Positions 24,417-34,128 of a stretch of DNA of 64,000 bases are shown one piece after another. How positions within the stretch are numbered: position 1 is the stretch's first letter; the number at the start of each line of letters is the position of its first letter. The notes beneath the pieces were generated by a model, which had not been told where the DNA came from, did no database searches, and saw nothing but the letters and a program-made list of their open reading frames with translations. The position numbers and the translations under genes are program-made. Origin of the DNA: an uncultured Corynebacterium sp. (lineage in GTDB: Bacteria > Actinomycetota > Actinomycetes > Mycobacteriales > Mycobacteriaceae); contig NZ_CAMXWS010000003.1 in the NCBI RefSeq assembly GCF_947253065.1, forward strand, positions 1-64,000. Direction: 5' to 3'.

Positions 24417-25006
24417 ATTGCAGCAGGGGTGAGTTCTACCTCATCTGCCCATGTCAGGTCGATGCCCTGCGCGCGGAGCCATTCCATCGCATCATCATCG
24501 TGGCGAGTAATGCCTTCAACAGCATTGAGCGTTGCATCAATCGCGCGCTCGGCTTCTTCAGCCGTGATGAAACCAGCTGAGGTGGCTGCAGCCAGTTCGT
24601 CGATATCGAGAACATCGACTGCCTCTCCCCGAACGGCCACGAGGTCGACGTACAAGTCGCGTGTGCGCCAGACTTCGCCCTCGACATCGATATCAGCGAT
24701 ATCAAAGTAGTAGTCCTGCTCCACCTCGACGCCTTCGCGGAAGTGGAAGATATTGGCACGCAGATTCAGCTTGGGCAGCAGCCAGCTTTCCAGGTAGCCG
24801 AATTTCGGGTGATTCGCGCCGCGTGCCATGTAAAGGCCGAAGTCTGTGACCCGGAAGGTATCCACATCACGCAGGTACCCCTTCGGGTCGGTGTTGATCT
24901 TTGATGTCGTGTCAAAGGTTTCCTGCTTGACTGGGTGAAGGTCAGGCGCGAATTCGCTGTTGGCTTTATAGGCGCTGTTGCCGCTGCCTACCGTGGCTGC
25001 TGTCAT
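24413..25006 (-). CDS. DUF402 domain protein (predicted nucleotide phosphatase fold)
   Basis: A 197-residue protein with a DUF402 beta-barrel (about 75-160). It has the motif YYFDIADIDVEGEVWRTRDL (split) with clustered Asp/Glu residues that bind divalent metal in studied members, which hydrolyse nucleoside di- or triphosphates. The longer ORF begins at 25042. The start at 25006 is preferred because GAAGGAC lies just before it. It is 44 nt downstream of a secreted-protein gene. The substrate is inferred only by family. Confidence 0.75.
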   Translation of the reverse strand: MTAATVGSGNSAYKANSEFAPDLHPVKQETFDTTSKINTDPKGYLRDVDTFRVTDFGLYMARGANHPKFGYLESWLLPKLNLRANIFHFREGVEVEQDYYFDIADIDVEGEVWRTRDLYVDLVAVRGEAVDVLDIDELAAATSAGFITAEEAERAIDATLNAVEGITRHDDDAMEWLRAQGIDLTWADEVELTPAAI

Positions 25007-25050
25007 GTCCTTCACCTGCCGTTCGTCTTTATGCGCATTCATGGGCTTAT

Positions 25051-25749
25051 CTACTTCACCGTCACGCTCAGTGCCGTCGGGGCGAAACCGCAGCTGCGGC
25101 CGCCGGTATTGACAGCTCCAGAGACAACCGCCAATACCGTGCCGGAGCCCGTATTGGCCACGTTGGAGAGCGTTGCCGGTCCTGTTGGGTTTATCCCTTT
25201 GTTATGAAGCGGCGTTACACCACTGCGAAGATTGGACAGGTTGATCCAGTGGACACGCATCGCTCCTTGCTGGGCGGATGCAGGTTTTGTACCCAAAGCT
25301 GTGAATACAAAAGTGGTCTGTCCAGCCTTCGGTGCTGGCACTGGAATGCGGGCAGGACCGGGCACGGCAAGGAAAGATCCGGTGGAGTGCATGCCTGCGC
25401 CCATGCAGTTGGGAGAGACTGTCGGCCAGAATCCTTGGCGGAAAGCTGGGCCGTTTTGGGGGAGTCCCGGGCCACCTGGCTCGCCGGTTCCAGCGGCGAA
25501 GGCCAGGCCGTTTAGCAGGGCATCGCGCACCGGAGCGGGCACGCCGGGATGATTGGCGAAGTCCTTGACGGCGCGTTGCACCTGCGGGGTTGGGCGGCCG
25601 AGCGGGTCCACGACCTGAGAGGGTAGGGAGGACAGTGAAGATGGGGTCGGCGCTGCCTGTGCAGGGGAGATGGCACTGGGTCCGAGAATCGTGCCAGCGG
25701 TGAGGGCGACAGACAAAGCAAGCGTGCGTGCAGCGGTTGCTATCTTCAA
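25051..25749 (-). CDS. Conserved secreted protein, Corynebacteriales type
   Basis: A 232-residue protein with a clear Sec signal (residues 1-32, ending SPAQA). The mature part is Pro/Gly-rich with two cysteines (SPNCMGAGM, GRSCGFAP) that probably form a disulphide. The C-terminal half is beta-rich (GQTTFVFTALGTKP, GSGTVLAVVSGAVNTGG). The start codon is TTG, with AAGGATA 8 nt upstream. Similar secreted proteins of unknown function occur in corynebacteria and mycobacteria; I cannot name the family. It is divergent from typA across 235 bp. Confidence 0.75.
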   Translation of the reverse strand: MKIATAARTLALSVALTAGTILGPSAISPAQAAPTPSSLSSLPSQVVDPLGRPTPQVQRAVKDFANHPGVPAPVRDALLNGLAFAAGTGEPGGPGLPQNGPAFRQGFWPTVSPNCMGAGMHSTGSFLAVPGPARIPVPAPKAGQTTFVFTALGTKPASAQQGAMRVHWINLSNLRSGVTPLHNKGINPTGPATLSNVANTGSGTVLAVVSGAVNTGGRSCGFAPTALSVTVK

Positions 25750-25984
25750 CGAAACTATCCTTAGCTGAGGGAAAATAACGTTACAACTTTAGCAACTGTA
25801 GTCACATATATGACTTCCGCAACATCAATCGCATCAGTTTCTTGATTTTTCTTTGGTGTCAAGGGTCTTAACTGGACGGAAAGTCCATGTAGTTTTGATA
25901 TCGCACGTAAGGCCCTATGGGAGTAGGGTTTAACCGTTCAACTGCCATAAAGCAGTACGCCTATTCAAAGGAGCAGACGAAGAA
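25750..25984. promoter_or_regulatory. Divergent promoter region of the secreted protein and typA
   Basis: 235 bp, AT-rich near 25760-25860. TAGGGT at 25924-25929 is a plausible -10 for typA, leaving a leader of about 50 nt that ends in AAAGGAG. No ORF or strong hairpin is seen apart from GGACGGAAAGTCC near 25875. Confidence 0.4.
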
Positions 25985-27901
25985 GTGTCGCACCCTGAGT
26001 TCCGTAACGTCGCCATCGTCGCCCACGTCGACCATGGCAAGACCACTCTCGTCAACGGCATGCTGGAGCAGTCCGGCGCGTTCGGCGATCACGGCGAGGT
26101 TGCAGACCGCGTCATGGATTCCGGTGATCTCGAATCCGAACGTGGCATCACGATTTTGGCGAAGAACACGTCCATTCGTCGTAAAGGCCTCGGCAAAGAT
26201 GGCCGCGACCTGGTGATCAACGTCATTGACACCCCGGGCCACGCGGACTTCGGCGGAGAGGTCGAGCGCGGCCTTTCCATGGTCGACGGCGTTGTCCTGC
26301 TTATCGACGCCTCCGAAGGCCCCCTTCCGCAGACCCGCTTCGTGCTGGGCAAGGCGCTCGAGGCGAAGAAGCCTGTGATCATCTGCGTGAACAAGACCGA
26401 CCGTCCGGACGCGCGTATCGACGAAGTCGTAGAAGAAGCCCAGGACCTGCTCCTCGAGCTCGGCGCCGGCCTTGAGGATCCGGAAGCTGCCGAAGCGGCT
26501 GAGAACCTGCTTGAGCTGCCGGTGCTCTACGCCTCCGGTCGTGCTGGCCGCGCTTCGTTCAACAACCCTGGCAACGGCGAGCTGCCGGACAACGATGATC
26601 TTCAGCCGCTCTTCGACGTCATCTACGACGTCCTCCCAGAGCCGTCCGCAGATATCGACGCACCTTTCCAGGCCCAGGTCACCAACTTGGACTCCTCTTC
26701 CTTCCTCGGTCGTATCGCGCTTGTTCGTGTGCACCGCGGCTCGGTAAAGAAGGGCGACCAGGTCGCTTGGGTGCACTACGACGCGGAAGGCGAGCAGCAC
26801 GTCAAGAACGTCAAGATCGCTGAGCTGCTGGTCACCGAGGGGCTCGAGCGCGTTCCGGCGCAGGGCGAAGTCGTAGCAGGCGATATCGCTGCTGTCTCCG
26901 GTATCGACGAGATCATGATCGGTGACACCCTTTGTGATCCGGAGAATGTCGAGCCGCGCCCGCGCATCAAGATTGATGACCCGGCGATCTCCATGACCAT
27001 CGGTGTGAACACCTCTCCGATGGCTGGTCGTGGTGGTGGCGACAAGCTCACTGCCCGCATGGTCAAGGCGCGTCTGGATCAGGAGCTGATCGGTAATGTC
27101 TCCATCAAGGTGCTGCCGACCGAACGTCCGGATGCTTGGGAGGTTCAGGGCCGTGGCGAGATGGCGCTGACCGTCCTGATTGAAACGATGCGTCGTGAAG
27201 GCTTTGAGCTGACCGTGGGCAAGCCGCAGGTTGTTACTAAGGAGATCGACGGCAAGATCCACGAGCCGTACGACCACATGGTCATTGACACTCCGTCTGA
27301 GTACCAGGGCGCTGTCACCCAGCTGATGGCCAGCCGCAAGGGGCAGATGACCGCGATGGGCAATGCAGGCTCCGGCGACTGGGTGCGCATGGAATTTGAT
27401 GTTCCGTCCCGTGGCCTCATCGGCTTCCGCACGACCTTCCTTACTGAGACTCATGGTGCTGGTATTGCTAACTCGTACTCCATCGAGCACCGCCCGTGGG
27501 CGGGTGAGATCAAGGGTCGTCCGACGGGCTCGCTTGTCGCTGACCGTTCCGGCCAGGTCACCTCGTACGCGCTGATGCAGCTCGCTGACCGCGGCAACTT
27601 CTTCGTGGAACCCGGCGCTGAGACCTACGAGGGCATGGTCGTTGGTGCGAATAACCGTGATGAGGACATGGACGTCAACATCACTAAGGAGAAGAAGCTG
27701 ACCAATATGCGTGCTGCTTCGGCGGACACTACGGTCACCTTGGCGAAGGCGAAGTCTCTGTCACTCGATGAGGCCATCGAATTCTGTGATGACGACGAAT
27801 GCGTTGAGGTCACCCCGGACGTCATGCGCGTGCGCAAGGTCATCCTGAATGCCACCGAGCGTGGTCGTGCTCGTTCCCGCGCTAAGCAGATGAACAAGTA
27901 G
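25985..27901 (+). CDS. typA: Ribosome-associated GTPase TypA/BipA
   Basis: A 638-residue translational GTPase. G1 AHVDHGKTT (residues 13-21), G3 DTPGH and G4 NKTD are intact. EF-G-like domains II, III and V follow, then the TypA-specific C-terminal domain. TypA acts in 50S subunit assembly and translation under stress or low temperature. A GTG start is preceded by AAAGGAG at 13-19 nt. It is the first gene of the block typA-lpqW-mshB, arranged as in mycobacteria. One CGTCGATAAGC copy (26299) codes for LLIDA in the GTPase domain. Confidence 0.96.
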   Translation: MSHPEFRNVAIVAHVDHGKTTLVNGMLEQSGAFGDHGEVADRVMDSGDLESERGITILAKNTSIRRKGLGKDGRDLVINVIDTPGHADFGGEVERGLSMVDGVVLLIDASEGPLPQTRFVLGKALEAKKPVIICVNKTDRPDARIDEVVEEAQDLLLELGAGLEDPEAAEAAENLLELPVLYASGRAGRASFNNPGNGELPDNDDLQPLFDVIYDVLPEPSADIDAPFQAQVTNLDSSSFLGRIALVRVHRGSVKKGDQVAWVHYDAEGEQHVKNVKIAELLVTEGLERVPAQGEVVAGDIAAVSGIDEIMIGDTLCDPENVEPRPRIKIDDPAISMTIGVNTSPMAGRGGGDKLTARMVKARLDQELIGNVSIKVLPTERPDAWEVQGRGEMALTVLIETMRREGFELTVGKPQVVTKEIDGKIHEPYDHMVIDTPSEYQGAVTQLMASRKGQMTAMGNAGSGDWVRMEFDVPSRGLIGFRTTFLTETHGAGIANSYSIEHRPWAGEIKGRPTGSLVADRSGQVTSYALMQLADRGNFFVEPGAETYEGMVVGANNRDEDMDVNITKEKKLTNMRAASADTTVTLAKAKSLSLDEAIEFCDDDECVEVTPDVMRVRKVILNATERGRARSRAKQMNK

Positions 27902-27933
27902 CGGTAAATAGCGGGAGGGTCGCCGAGATGCAG

Positions 27934-27939
27934 TAGCAT
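27934..27939 (+). promoter_or_regulatory. -10 box 8 nt before lpqW
   Basis: TAGCAT ends 8 nt before the ATG at 27948, and no Shine-Dalgarno sequence is visible. A near-leaderless transcript is likely. Confidence 0.45.
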
Positions 27940-27947
27940 TGACCCTC

Positions 27948-29651
27948 ATGCGCACCCCCAGTTGCAGAACTACTACGGCGAGGATTCTCGCCCCGGTTCT
28001 TGCTCTGGGGGTGCTGTCGTCTTTGGTGTCGTGTTCCGCGCAACCTGGCCCGCCGCCAATCGTTGAGGAAGAAGAACAGGAAACAACGGAGACGACCAGC
28101 ACGACGGAGCAGCCCGCGACACGCTCTCAAGCGAATGTGGGCATCCAGCCACTGCGCAATGGTCTCAACCCGCACCTTGTGGCTGATGAGAATTCCACGG
28201 TGCGTGATGTTGCTGAGTTGACGCTGCCGAGCGCATTTCACGCCGGCAAGCTCAATACCGACTTGTTGGAATCAGCCGAGGTGCTCGATGCTGAAGACAA
28301 CGAGGTGCCAGACGCGCCTGCAATGACAGTGCGGTATGTGATCAACCCTGCTGCGCAGTGGTCAGACGGCAGCCCGATCACGGGCGCGGATTTCGTGTAC
28401 CTGTGGCGCGGAATCACCTCCACGCCCGGCGCAGTCGCCCCGGCTGGGTACCGCGCGATTCGGGATGTGCAGGTCACCGGCGGTGGCGGCAAGACCGTGG
28501 ATGTGCTTTTCGACGAACAGGTGGATACCTGGCCCGACCTTTTCAATTACCTCCTGCCTTCGCATTTGCTCGACTCGCGTGCAGAGGACTTTGCCACGGC
28601 GTTGCGTGACACGATCCCAGCGTCGGCAGGCCGCTACATGGTGGACAATGTCGACCGTGGCGCAGGCACGATCGACCTGAACCGAAATGACAGGTTCTGG
28701 GGGGCGAACCCGGCAGGCATTGATCTGCTCACGCTCAATTTCGTGCGGTCCACGGATCTGACAGCTGATCGGTTGCGCTCAGGGCAGCTCGCTTTCGTCG
28801 ATCATGTACCGGGGGAGACCTCGTGGGATACATATTCGCTAATCCCAGATGCGCAGGTCCGGCTCGAGGAAGGTCCGCGTGAGCTCGGCCTCACCTTGTC
28901 GGTTGATTCGCCGATTCTTCAGTCGCGCGATGTGCGTACGGAACTCGCATCGCTAATCGACGTCCCACTCATCGCCCGCATCGCCGCCGGTCGCACCCGC
29001 GATCTGGCAGAGGCAGAACCCACCCGTCAGGTCGAGCGTGAGCCTGATGCTCTGCGCGCTGCAGCAGGGAAGTCCCGTCCATTGCGGATTGCTGCTGATC
29101 CCCGCGATGATCAAGCTATGCCAGCAGCTCGAGCACTGGTCGATGTTCTCGTACGCGCCGGGGTGTCAGCAGAAGCGGTCGCAGCGGATGCCACCGAGAC
29201 TGCACAGCGCCTGCGCGCCGGCACTGTCGATGCAACGGTCGCATGGTCGCTCGACGGTGGTCCCGGGGTGTGGGCTAGCAAGGTGCAGTGCCCACCAGCG
29301 GACGTTGAATACGTCTCGGGGAATTTGAGTGGGTTGTGTTTGGCGTCGACACGCATGCTTTCCGGCGACATCCTGTCCGGAGAGATTCCTGCAGACCGCG
29401 CCAGCGATGTCGTTTCTGACACCTTGCGACGCGAAGCTGTCTGGGTGCCTTTATTGTCCGAGCGTCGCATCATGGTCTTAGGCAATGGCATAGAAGGACC
29501 CGCCGCACAGCTCGATGAGTGGGGCAGTGGGGTGGCAGGAGCAGCCCAGTGGAAGCTAGCGGAACCAGTCAATACGGAAGGTGAATCCATAGATGAACGC
29601 AGCGAGCCCGATCCCGAACCTGATTCCGATGCCGAGCTCCGAGCCGGCTAA
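27948..29651 (+). CDS. lpqW: LpqW-like lipoprotein, ABC substrate-binding (SBP family 5) fold
   Basis: A 567-residue lipoprotein with lipobox LVSC (Cys about 29) and an acidic/Thr linker. A family 5 solute-binding fold follows (NGLNPHLVADE, AAQWSDGSPITGADFVYLW). The position between typA and mshB matches mycobacterial lpqW (Rv1166). LpqW there is not a nutrient receptor but helps control PIM/lipomannan/LAM synthesis at the membrane. That role is inferred here from synteny and fold. The C-terminus overlaps mshB by 59 nt in another frame. Confidence 0.82.
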   Translation: MRTPSCRTTTARILAPVLALGVLSSLVSCSAQPGPPPIVEEEEQETTETTSTTEQPATRSQANVGIQPLRNGLNPHLVADENSTVRDVAELTLPSAFHAGKLNTDLLESAEVLDAEDNEVPDAPAMTVRYVINPAAQWSDGSPITGADFVYLWRGITSTPGAVAPAGYRAIRDVQVTGGGGKTVDVLFDEQVDTWPDLFNYLLPSHLLDSRAEDFATALRDTIPASAGRYMVDNVDRGAGTIDLNRNDRFWGANPAGIDLLTLNFVRSTDLTADRLRSGQLAFVDHVPGETSWDTYSLIPDAQVRLEEGPRELGLTLSVDSPILQSRDVRTELASLIDVPLIARIAAGRTRDLAEAEPTRQVEREPDALRAAAGKSRPLRIAADPRDDQAMPAARALVDVLVRAGVSAEAVAADATETAQRLRAGTVDATVAWSLDGGPGVWASKVQCPPADVEYVSGNLSGLCLASTRMLSGDILSGEIPADRASDVVSDTLRREAVWVPLLSERRIMVLGNGIEGPAAQLDEWGSGVAGAAQWKLAEPVNTEGESIDERSEPDPEPDSDAELRAG

Positions 29652-30534
29652 GCGCGCAGTGAAAGGCCCGCGTGATCTCGTTGGTCTGCGCGTCGTAGCA
29701 GTGCACGCGCACCCGGATGACGAGTCCATTTCCACCGGCGGTGCTCTCGCACACCTCGCGCGACGTGGCGCCGACGTCCTCGTTGTCACCTGCACACTTG
29801 GCGAGGAAGGCGAAGTGATCGGGGAGACCTACCAAGGCCTCGTCAACGATGCCGCTGACCAACTCGGTGGCTTCCGCATCCATGAGCTCTCCCGTGCATT
29901 GGAGATCCTCGGCGTCCGCGGCGCATTCCTTGGCGGTGCTGGCCGTTACCGGGACTCCGGCATGGCGGGATCACCTGCAAGCCGCAACCCTCGCGCCTTC
30001 GTCAACTCCGGCCAGCAAGCCGTCAACGACCTCGTAGACATCTTCGAACGCGAAGCACCACACCTCGTGCTCACCTATGACGAAAACGGTGGTTACGGCC
30101 ACCCTGACCACATTCGTGCTCACGAAATCACGCACCTCGCAGCACAACAGGTCGAGATCCCACGCATCCTCTGGGCAGCGCGCCTGCGTGAAGAACTCGA
30201 GGCCAATTTCGCGGAAGACATCCCCGAAGGATGGACCCGCCCCGCGCCGGGCGAGCTCGACGCTGTCGACACCACCGACACGTGGGTTGAGATGGATGAT
30301 GTTGTCTACGCTGCCAAAGCCGAAGCCATGAAAGCTCACGCCACGCAGATTTGGCTTGCCGACGCCTCCGTCACCCTCACCAACCCCCACGCCGCCATCG
30401 CTCGCGGCCCAGTGACCACCTATGCATTGTCCAACCTGATCGCCCAACCGATCATTCGTCGCGAGCACTACCTACTTGGCGCTGGCATGCCTCTTGAGCA
30501 CGGCGCAGATATCACCAGCGGCCTGGACTTCTAA
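29593..30534 (+). CDS. mshB: GlcNAc-inositol deacetylase, mycothiol biosynthesis
   Basis: A 313-residue LmbE-like Zn deacetylase. The metal motif AHPDDE is at residues 39-44, and the third ligand is in GHPDHIRAHE. It converts GlcNAc-Ins to GlcN-Ins, the second hydrolytic step of mycothiol synthesis. Length and order after typA-lpqW agree with MshB, as opposed to the mycothiol-conjugate amidase Mca, which lies elsewhere. The start at 29593 lies inside lpqW with GGAAGGTG about 10 nt upstream. An internal ATG at 29629 is also possible. Confidence 0.9.
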   Translation: MNAASPIPNLIPMPSSEPAKRAVKGPRDLVGLRVVAVHAHPDDESISTGGALAHLARRGADVLVVTCTLGEEGEVIGETYQGLVNDAADQLGGFRIHELSRALEILGVRGAFLGGAGRYRDSGMAGSPASRNPRAFVNSGQQAVNDLVDIFEREAPHLVLTYDENGGYGHPDHIRAHEITHLAAQQVEIPRILWAARLREELEANFAEDIPEGWTRPAPGELDAVDTTDTWVEMDDVVYAAKAEAMKAHATQIWLADASVTLTNPHAAIARGPVTTYALSNLIAQPIIRREHYLLGAGMPLEHGADITSGLDF

Positions 30535-30535
30535 T

Positions 30536-30901
30536 ATGCAGCCCGCTGTCCGGACAGACTTCACCCGTGGGGAAGCCCGCTCAGGTTTAGCCTGGCTCTC
30601 AGTGGGGGCTGGGCTGTCAGGGCTGGTGGAGGTGGCGTCGATAAGCACGCTCTACGGCGTAGTTTCGATTCTTGCCGCAGCGGGCCTTGGGGTTGTCTTC
30701 ACCCGCACCGCGCTGCTCTGGGTGCGCGGACGCACATGGCTGGCGCTTATTCCACTTTGGGCGTGGATCTGCGCATTCATCATGCTCGCGGTCGGTCCGG
30801 AAGTCACTGCAACGATCGTCGCCGAAAATAAGATTCGCTGCGCTCTGCTGCTCGCCGCCGCCGTAGCTGGGGCCGTGTGGCCCATTGCGATGCGGAAGTG
30901 A
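30536..30901 (+). CDS. Small four-helix membrane protein (Rv1171-like position)
   Basis: A 121-residue integral membrane protein with four hydrophobic helices (about 25-45, 48-65, 72-92, 100-118). Its ATG lies 1 nt after the mshB stop, so the two are coupled. A gene for a small membrane protein occupies the same place after mshB in mycobacteria. No function is known. One CGTCGATAAGC copy (30636) codes for ASIST with a rare ATA codon. Confidence 0.75.
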   Translation: MQPAVRTDFTRGEARSGLAWLSVGAGLSGLVEVASISTLYGVVSILAAAGLGVVFTRTALLWVRGRTWLALIPLWAWICAFIMLAVGPEVTATIVAENKIRCALLLAAAVAGAVWPIAMRK

Positions 30902-30947
30902 CATACTGTTGTGAGAATTTTCGTCAGACGAGGAGTGACAACAGCCC

Positions 30948-31271
30948 ATGACCTACATCATCGCTGAGCCTTGTGTCGACCTACTGGACCGCGCTTGTGT
31001 TGAAGAGTGCCCGGTCGACTGCATCTACGAAGGCAAGCGCATGCTTTATATCCACCCCGACGAATGCGTGGACTGCGGCGCCTGCGAGCCCGCATGCCCG
31101 GTCGAGGCAATCTTCTACGAAGACGACCTGCCCGAAGAGTGGAATGACTACTACGACGCGAACGTCGCCTTCTTCGATGAAATCGGCTCCCCGGGCGGTG
31201 CTGCCGCAGAAGGCCCATACGATTTCGACCACCCATTCGTGGCTGCATTGCCACCGATGAACCAGGAGTAG
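30948..31271 (+). CDS. fdxA: Seven-iron ferredoxin (3Fe-4S / 4Fe-4S)
   Basis: A 107-residue bacterial ferredoxin. The two cluster regions are [17 protein letters not shown] and [15 protein letters not shown]. In the second region the C-x2-C-x2-C-x3-CP pattern is intact, and the first lacks one cysteine of the standard spacing, as in seven-iron ferredoxins of actinobacteria (FdxA/FdxC). It carries electrons for cytoplasmic redox enzymes. The RBS GAGGAG lies 12-17 nt upstream. Only 4 nt separate it from dapC, matching the fdxC-dapC pair of mycobacteria. Confidence 0.93.
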   Translation: MTYIIAEPCVDLLDRACVEECPVDCIYEGKRMLYIHPDECVDCGACEPACPVEAIFYEDDLPEEWNDYYDANVAFFDEIGSPGGAAAEGPYDFDHPFVAALPPMNQE

Positions 31272-31275
31272 ACAG

Positions 31276-32379
31276 ATGGGGTCTCGCCGCTCGCTCAGTC
31301 AGGTACTGCCGGATTTTCCATGGGACACCATCGCCGACGTCAAGGCGAAGGCAGCATCCCACCCAGATGGGCTGGTGGACCTGTCCGTCGGCGGGCCGGT
31401 CGATGATGTGCCGCCTGCGATCCAGCTCGCGCTCGCGGAGAATTCCGCCGAGCCCGGCTACCCGCAGACGATGGGCACGCCTGCCTTGCGCGCCGCGATC
31501 GTCTCGGCGTTGGAGCGCCGCTTCGGCATCGCCGGACTGAACGAGCGCGCTGTGTTGCCGACCATCGGGCTCAAAGAAGCCATCGCGTGGCTGCCGACGT
31601 TGCTGGGTCTGCGTGGCCAGACCGTCGTCATCCCGGAAGTCGCGTACCCCACCTACGAGGTCAGCGCACTCATGGCTGGCTGCGATGTCGTGCGTTGCGA
31701 CGACCCGGCGCAAGCCCCCCGCGATGCCGCCCTGATTTTCCTCAACTCCCCGTCGAACCCGACTGGCGCTGTGGCCTCCGTTGAGCTGCTGCGCTCCTGG
31801 GTCGCCTTCGCGCGCGAAACTGGCGCGATCATCGCCTCCGACGAGTGCTACCTCTACCTCGGGTGGGCCACTGAACCTGTCTCTGTGCTGCACCCGTCCG
31901 TCACCGACGGTGATAACACCGGCCTTCTGGCGCTGCACTCCCTGTCTAAGACCTCGAATCTGGCGTCCTACCGCTGCGGCATGATCTCCGGCGACGAAGC
32001 TCTCGTCCAAGAACTCCTCGAGGTGCGCAAGCACGCTGGCTTGATCGTTCCCGGCCCGATCCAGCACGCCATGGTCGCGGCATTGGAGAGCGACCTGCAC
32101 GAGGAAATGCAACGCTCGGACTACGCCATGCGCCGCCTCGAGCTGCTCAAGGCCCTGCCTGAAGCAGGCTTCACCGTCGATGACTCTGACGCTGGCCTGT
32201 ACCTCTGGGTTCGCCGCGACGGCATGGATTCACGCGCGATCCTTAACTGGTTCGCCGAGCGCGGCATCCTCGGTGCACCCGGCGATTTCTACGGCCCGGC
32301 AGGCGCATCTCACGTCCGCATCGCACTGACTGCGACGGATGAGAATATCGCTAAGGCCGCACGCCGCATCGTCGAATAG
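31276..32379 (+). CDS. dapC: N-succinyldiaminopimelate aminotransferase
   Basis: A 367-residue class I/II PLP aminotransferase. Asn/Asp/Tyr binding positions lie in FLNSPSNPTGAV and SDECYLYLGW, and the Schiff-base Lys is in SLSKTSNLASYRCG. It transfers an amino group to N-succinyl-2-amino-6-ketopimelate in the succinylase branch of meso-DAP/lysine synthesis. The identity is supported by fdxA directly upstream and by dapD, its paralogue and dapE nearby. AGGAG overlaps the fdxA stop and serves as its RBS. Confidence 0.93.
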   Translation: MGSRRSLSQVLPDFPWDTIADVKAKAASHPDGLVDLSVGGPVDDVPPAIQLALAENSAEPGYPQTMGTPALRAAIVSALERRFGIAGLNERAVLPTIGLKEAIAWLPTLLGLRGQTVVIPEVAYPTYEVSALMAGCDVVRCDDPAQAPRDAALIFLNSPSNPTGAVASVELLRSWVAFARETGAIIASDECYLYLGWATEPVSVLHPSVTDGDNTGLLALHSLSKTSNLASYRCGMISGDEALVQELLEVRKHAGLIVPGPIQHAMVAALESDLHEEMQRSDYAMRRLELLKALPEAGFTVDDSDAGLYLWVRRDGMDSRAILNWFAERGILGAPGDFYGPAGASHVRIALTATDENIAKAARRIVE

Positions 32380-32456
32380 CACACGCGCATAACGTTTTCA
32401 TTTCGCCGCCCTCGCGGGACTACACTGTCACAAGTTCAGGAAGGAAGGCGGCTGGG

Positions 32457-33065
32457 GTGACCCAACACGATATAGCTGAAGACGCGGCGTCCGATGTCGC
32501 CCGCTCGGCGCCACCTGCGCAGCAAAAGAGAGGCAGCACCGCCTTGCGCGTGATGAACGGTGCCCGCGAATTCATCAAATTCGGCATCGTCGGCGGTTCC
32601 GGAGTGCTGGTCAACCTCGCGGTTGTCTACCTCGTGACGAAGGCACTCGAGCTCGGCTGGAACATCCACGAAAATGAAGTCTTCTTCAACCTGTTCGGCA
32701 CTCGCTGGAATGTCCGCTGGTACCACGTGATCATGACCATCGCGTTCATCACCGCGAACACGTGGAATTACCAGCTCAATCGGTCGTGGACCTTCCGCAA
32801 CGTGCCGAAGCGGTCGTGGCTGCGCGGGTACTTCCCGTTCCTCGCCACGGGCATTGTCGCGTTCGTTGTCAGCCAGATCGTCGCGACGTTGCTGATGAAT
32901 CCGACGACGCCCGTCGCGCTTCCCGACGACATCTTCGACGACTCCACCGGACTTCGCACCAAGTTCTACTGGGCAGCTGGCATATCGACGCTGGTGGCCA
33001 TGCCCGTCAACTTCATCATCAACAAGCTTTGGACGTTCAGTCGCCCGAAAAAGCCGCGGTCCTAG
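32457..33065 (+). CDS. GtrA-family membrane protein
   Basis: A 202-residue protein with four transmembrane helices (about 38-60, 82-105, 118-140, 165-188). It carries GtrA motifs FIKFGIVGGSGVLVNLAVVY, WNYQLNRSWTFRN and INKLWTFSRP. GtrA proteins help flip or present polyprenyl-linked sugars for cell-wall glycosylation. The GTG start has GGAAGG upstream. It stands between dapC and the convergent dapD. In Corynebacteriales such proteins are linked to arabinan/mannan assembly, which is inference here. Confidence 0.82.
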   Translation: MTQHDIAEDAASDVARSAPPAQQKRGSTALRVMNGAREFIKFGIVGGSGVLVNLAVVYLVTKALELGWNIHENEVFFNLFGTRWNVRWYHVIMTIAFITANTWNYQLNRSWTFRNVPKRSWLRGYFPFLATGIVAFVVSQIVATLLMNPTTPVALPDDIFDDSTGLRTKFYWAAGISTLVAMPVNFIINKLWTFSRPKKPRS

Positions 33066-33114
33066 CAGCAGTTTCCTGCCCTAGGCCGCGGCGCCGCGGG
33101 GGAGTGGAAAAGAA

Positions 33115-34080
33115 TTAGTTCTTGTGCAGCTCCGCGTTGAGCTCCACGCCCTTTGCCTTGGTGGCTTCCACAGCGCCGGTAACGGAGTTACGGCGGAACA
33201 GGATGCCGCTGGCACCGGAAAGCTCAACAGCCTTCACAGAGTCGCCCTCAGACTTACCCACGGCCTCAGCGATCGCAGCGGTCAGAACGACCTTGGTGCC
33301 GGCGGTGACGTAGAGGCCGGCTTCGACGGTGCAGTCGTCGCCAAGCGAAATACCGATGCCTGCGTTGGCGCCGAGCAGGCAGCGCTCACCGATCTTGATG
33401 GTTTCCTTGCCGCCACCCGAGAGGGTGCCCATGATGGATGCACCGCCGCCGATATCGGTGCCGTCGCCCACGACGACGCCCGCGGAAATGCGGCCCTCAA
33501 CCATGGACGCGCCGAGCGTGCCCGCGTTGAAGTTGACGAAGCCCTCGTGCATCACCGTGGTGCCCTCAGCCAGGTGAGCGCCCAGGCGCACGCGGTCCGC
33601 ATCACCGATGCGCACACCAGACGGAACGACATAATCGACCATGCGCGGGAACTTGTCCACGGAGAACACCACGACCGGGCCACGCGCGGACAGACGGCCA
33701 CGCACAACCTGGAAATCAGCGACAGCGCACGGACCGTAGTTCGTCCACACCACATTCGCCAGCAGGCCGAACAGGCCATCAAGATTCGCCTCGTGCGGTT
33801 TCACAAGACGGTGGGAGAGCAGGTGCAGACGCAGGTACGCGTCGTACGCATCGATCGGGGCGGCGGAGATATCAGCAATCGACGTCGCCACCGGCACGCG
33901 TGCCACACCGCGGTCCTCATCCGGGCCAGCGAGCTTCGCGAACTGCTGCGGGGTCTCCTCCAAGCGAGTAGTGCCTGTCGACGCCACCGACTCACCGAGC
34001 TTCGGAGCCGGATACCAAACATCAAGGACAGTTCCGTCGTGCGTGACAGTGGCCAAGCCCCGTGCGAATGCGGTGGTCAT
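33115..34080 (-). CDS. dapD: 2,3,4,5-tetrahydropyridine-2,6-dicarboxylate N-succinyltransferase
   Basis: A 321-residue actinobacterial-type DapD. An N-terminal domain (about 1-110) is followed by the left-handed beta-helix hexapeptide-repeat domain (about 160-290; [32 protein letters not shown]). It transfers succinyl from succinyl-CoA to tetrahydrodipicolinate in DAP synthesis. A paralogue lies 1.6 kb away (35659-36588). This copy is judged the enzyme proper because it keeps the typical C-terminal beta-helix cap and is of usual length. Monocistronic; the neighbouring permease gene upstream runs on the same strand and is 128 bp away. Confidence 0.93.
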   Translation of the reverse strand: MTTAFARGLATVTHDGTVLDVWYPAPKLGESVASTGTTRLEETPQQFAKLAGPDEDRGVARVPVATSIADISAAPIDAYDAYLRLHLLSHRLVKPHEANLDGLFGLLANVVWTNYGPCAVADFQVVRGRLSARGPVVVFSVDKFPRMVDYVVPSGVRIGDADRVRLGAHLAEGTTVMHEGFVNFNAGTLGASMVEGRISAGVVVGDGTDIGGGASIMGTLSGGGKETIKIGERCLLGANAGIGISLGDDCTVEAGLYVTAGTKVVLTAAIAEAVGKSEGDSVKAVELSGASGILFRRNSVTGAVEATKAKGVELNAELHKN

Positions 34081-34128
34081 AGTAGCAATCAGTCTTTCTC
34101 GTCAGGTTACAAATTCTGGGTATGAAAT

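Noticed and set aside
25961..27490. 509-codon frame antisense to typA
   Set aside because: TypA motifs are complete on the plus strand; the antisense product has no recognisable feature.
33086..33099. 14-bp perfect palindrome CCGCGGCGCCGCGG between the GtrA gene and dapD
   Set aside because: Too short and GC-biased to infer function; it lacks a T-run and could occur by chance in GC-rich DNA.
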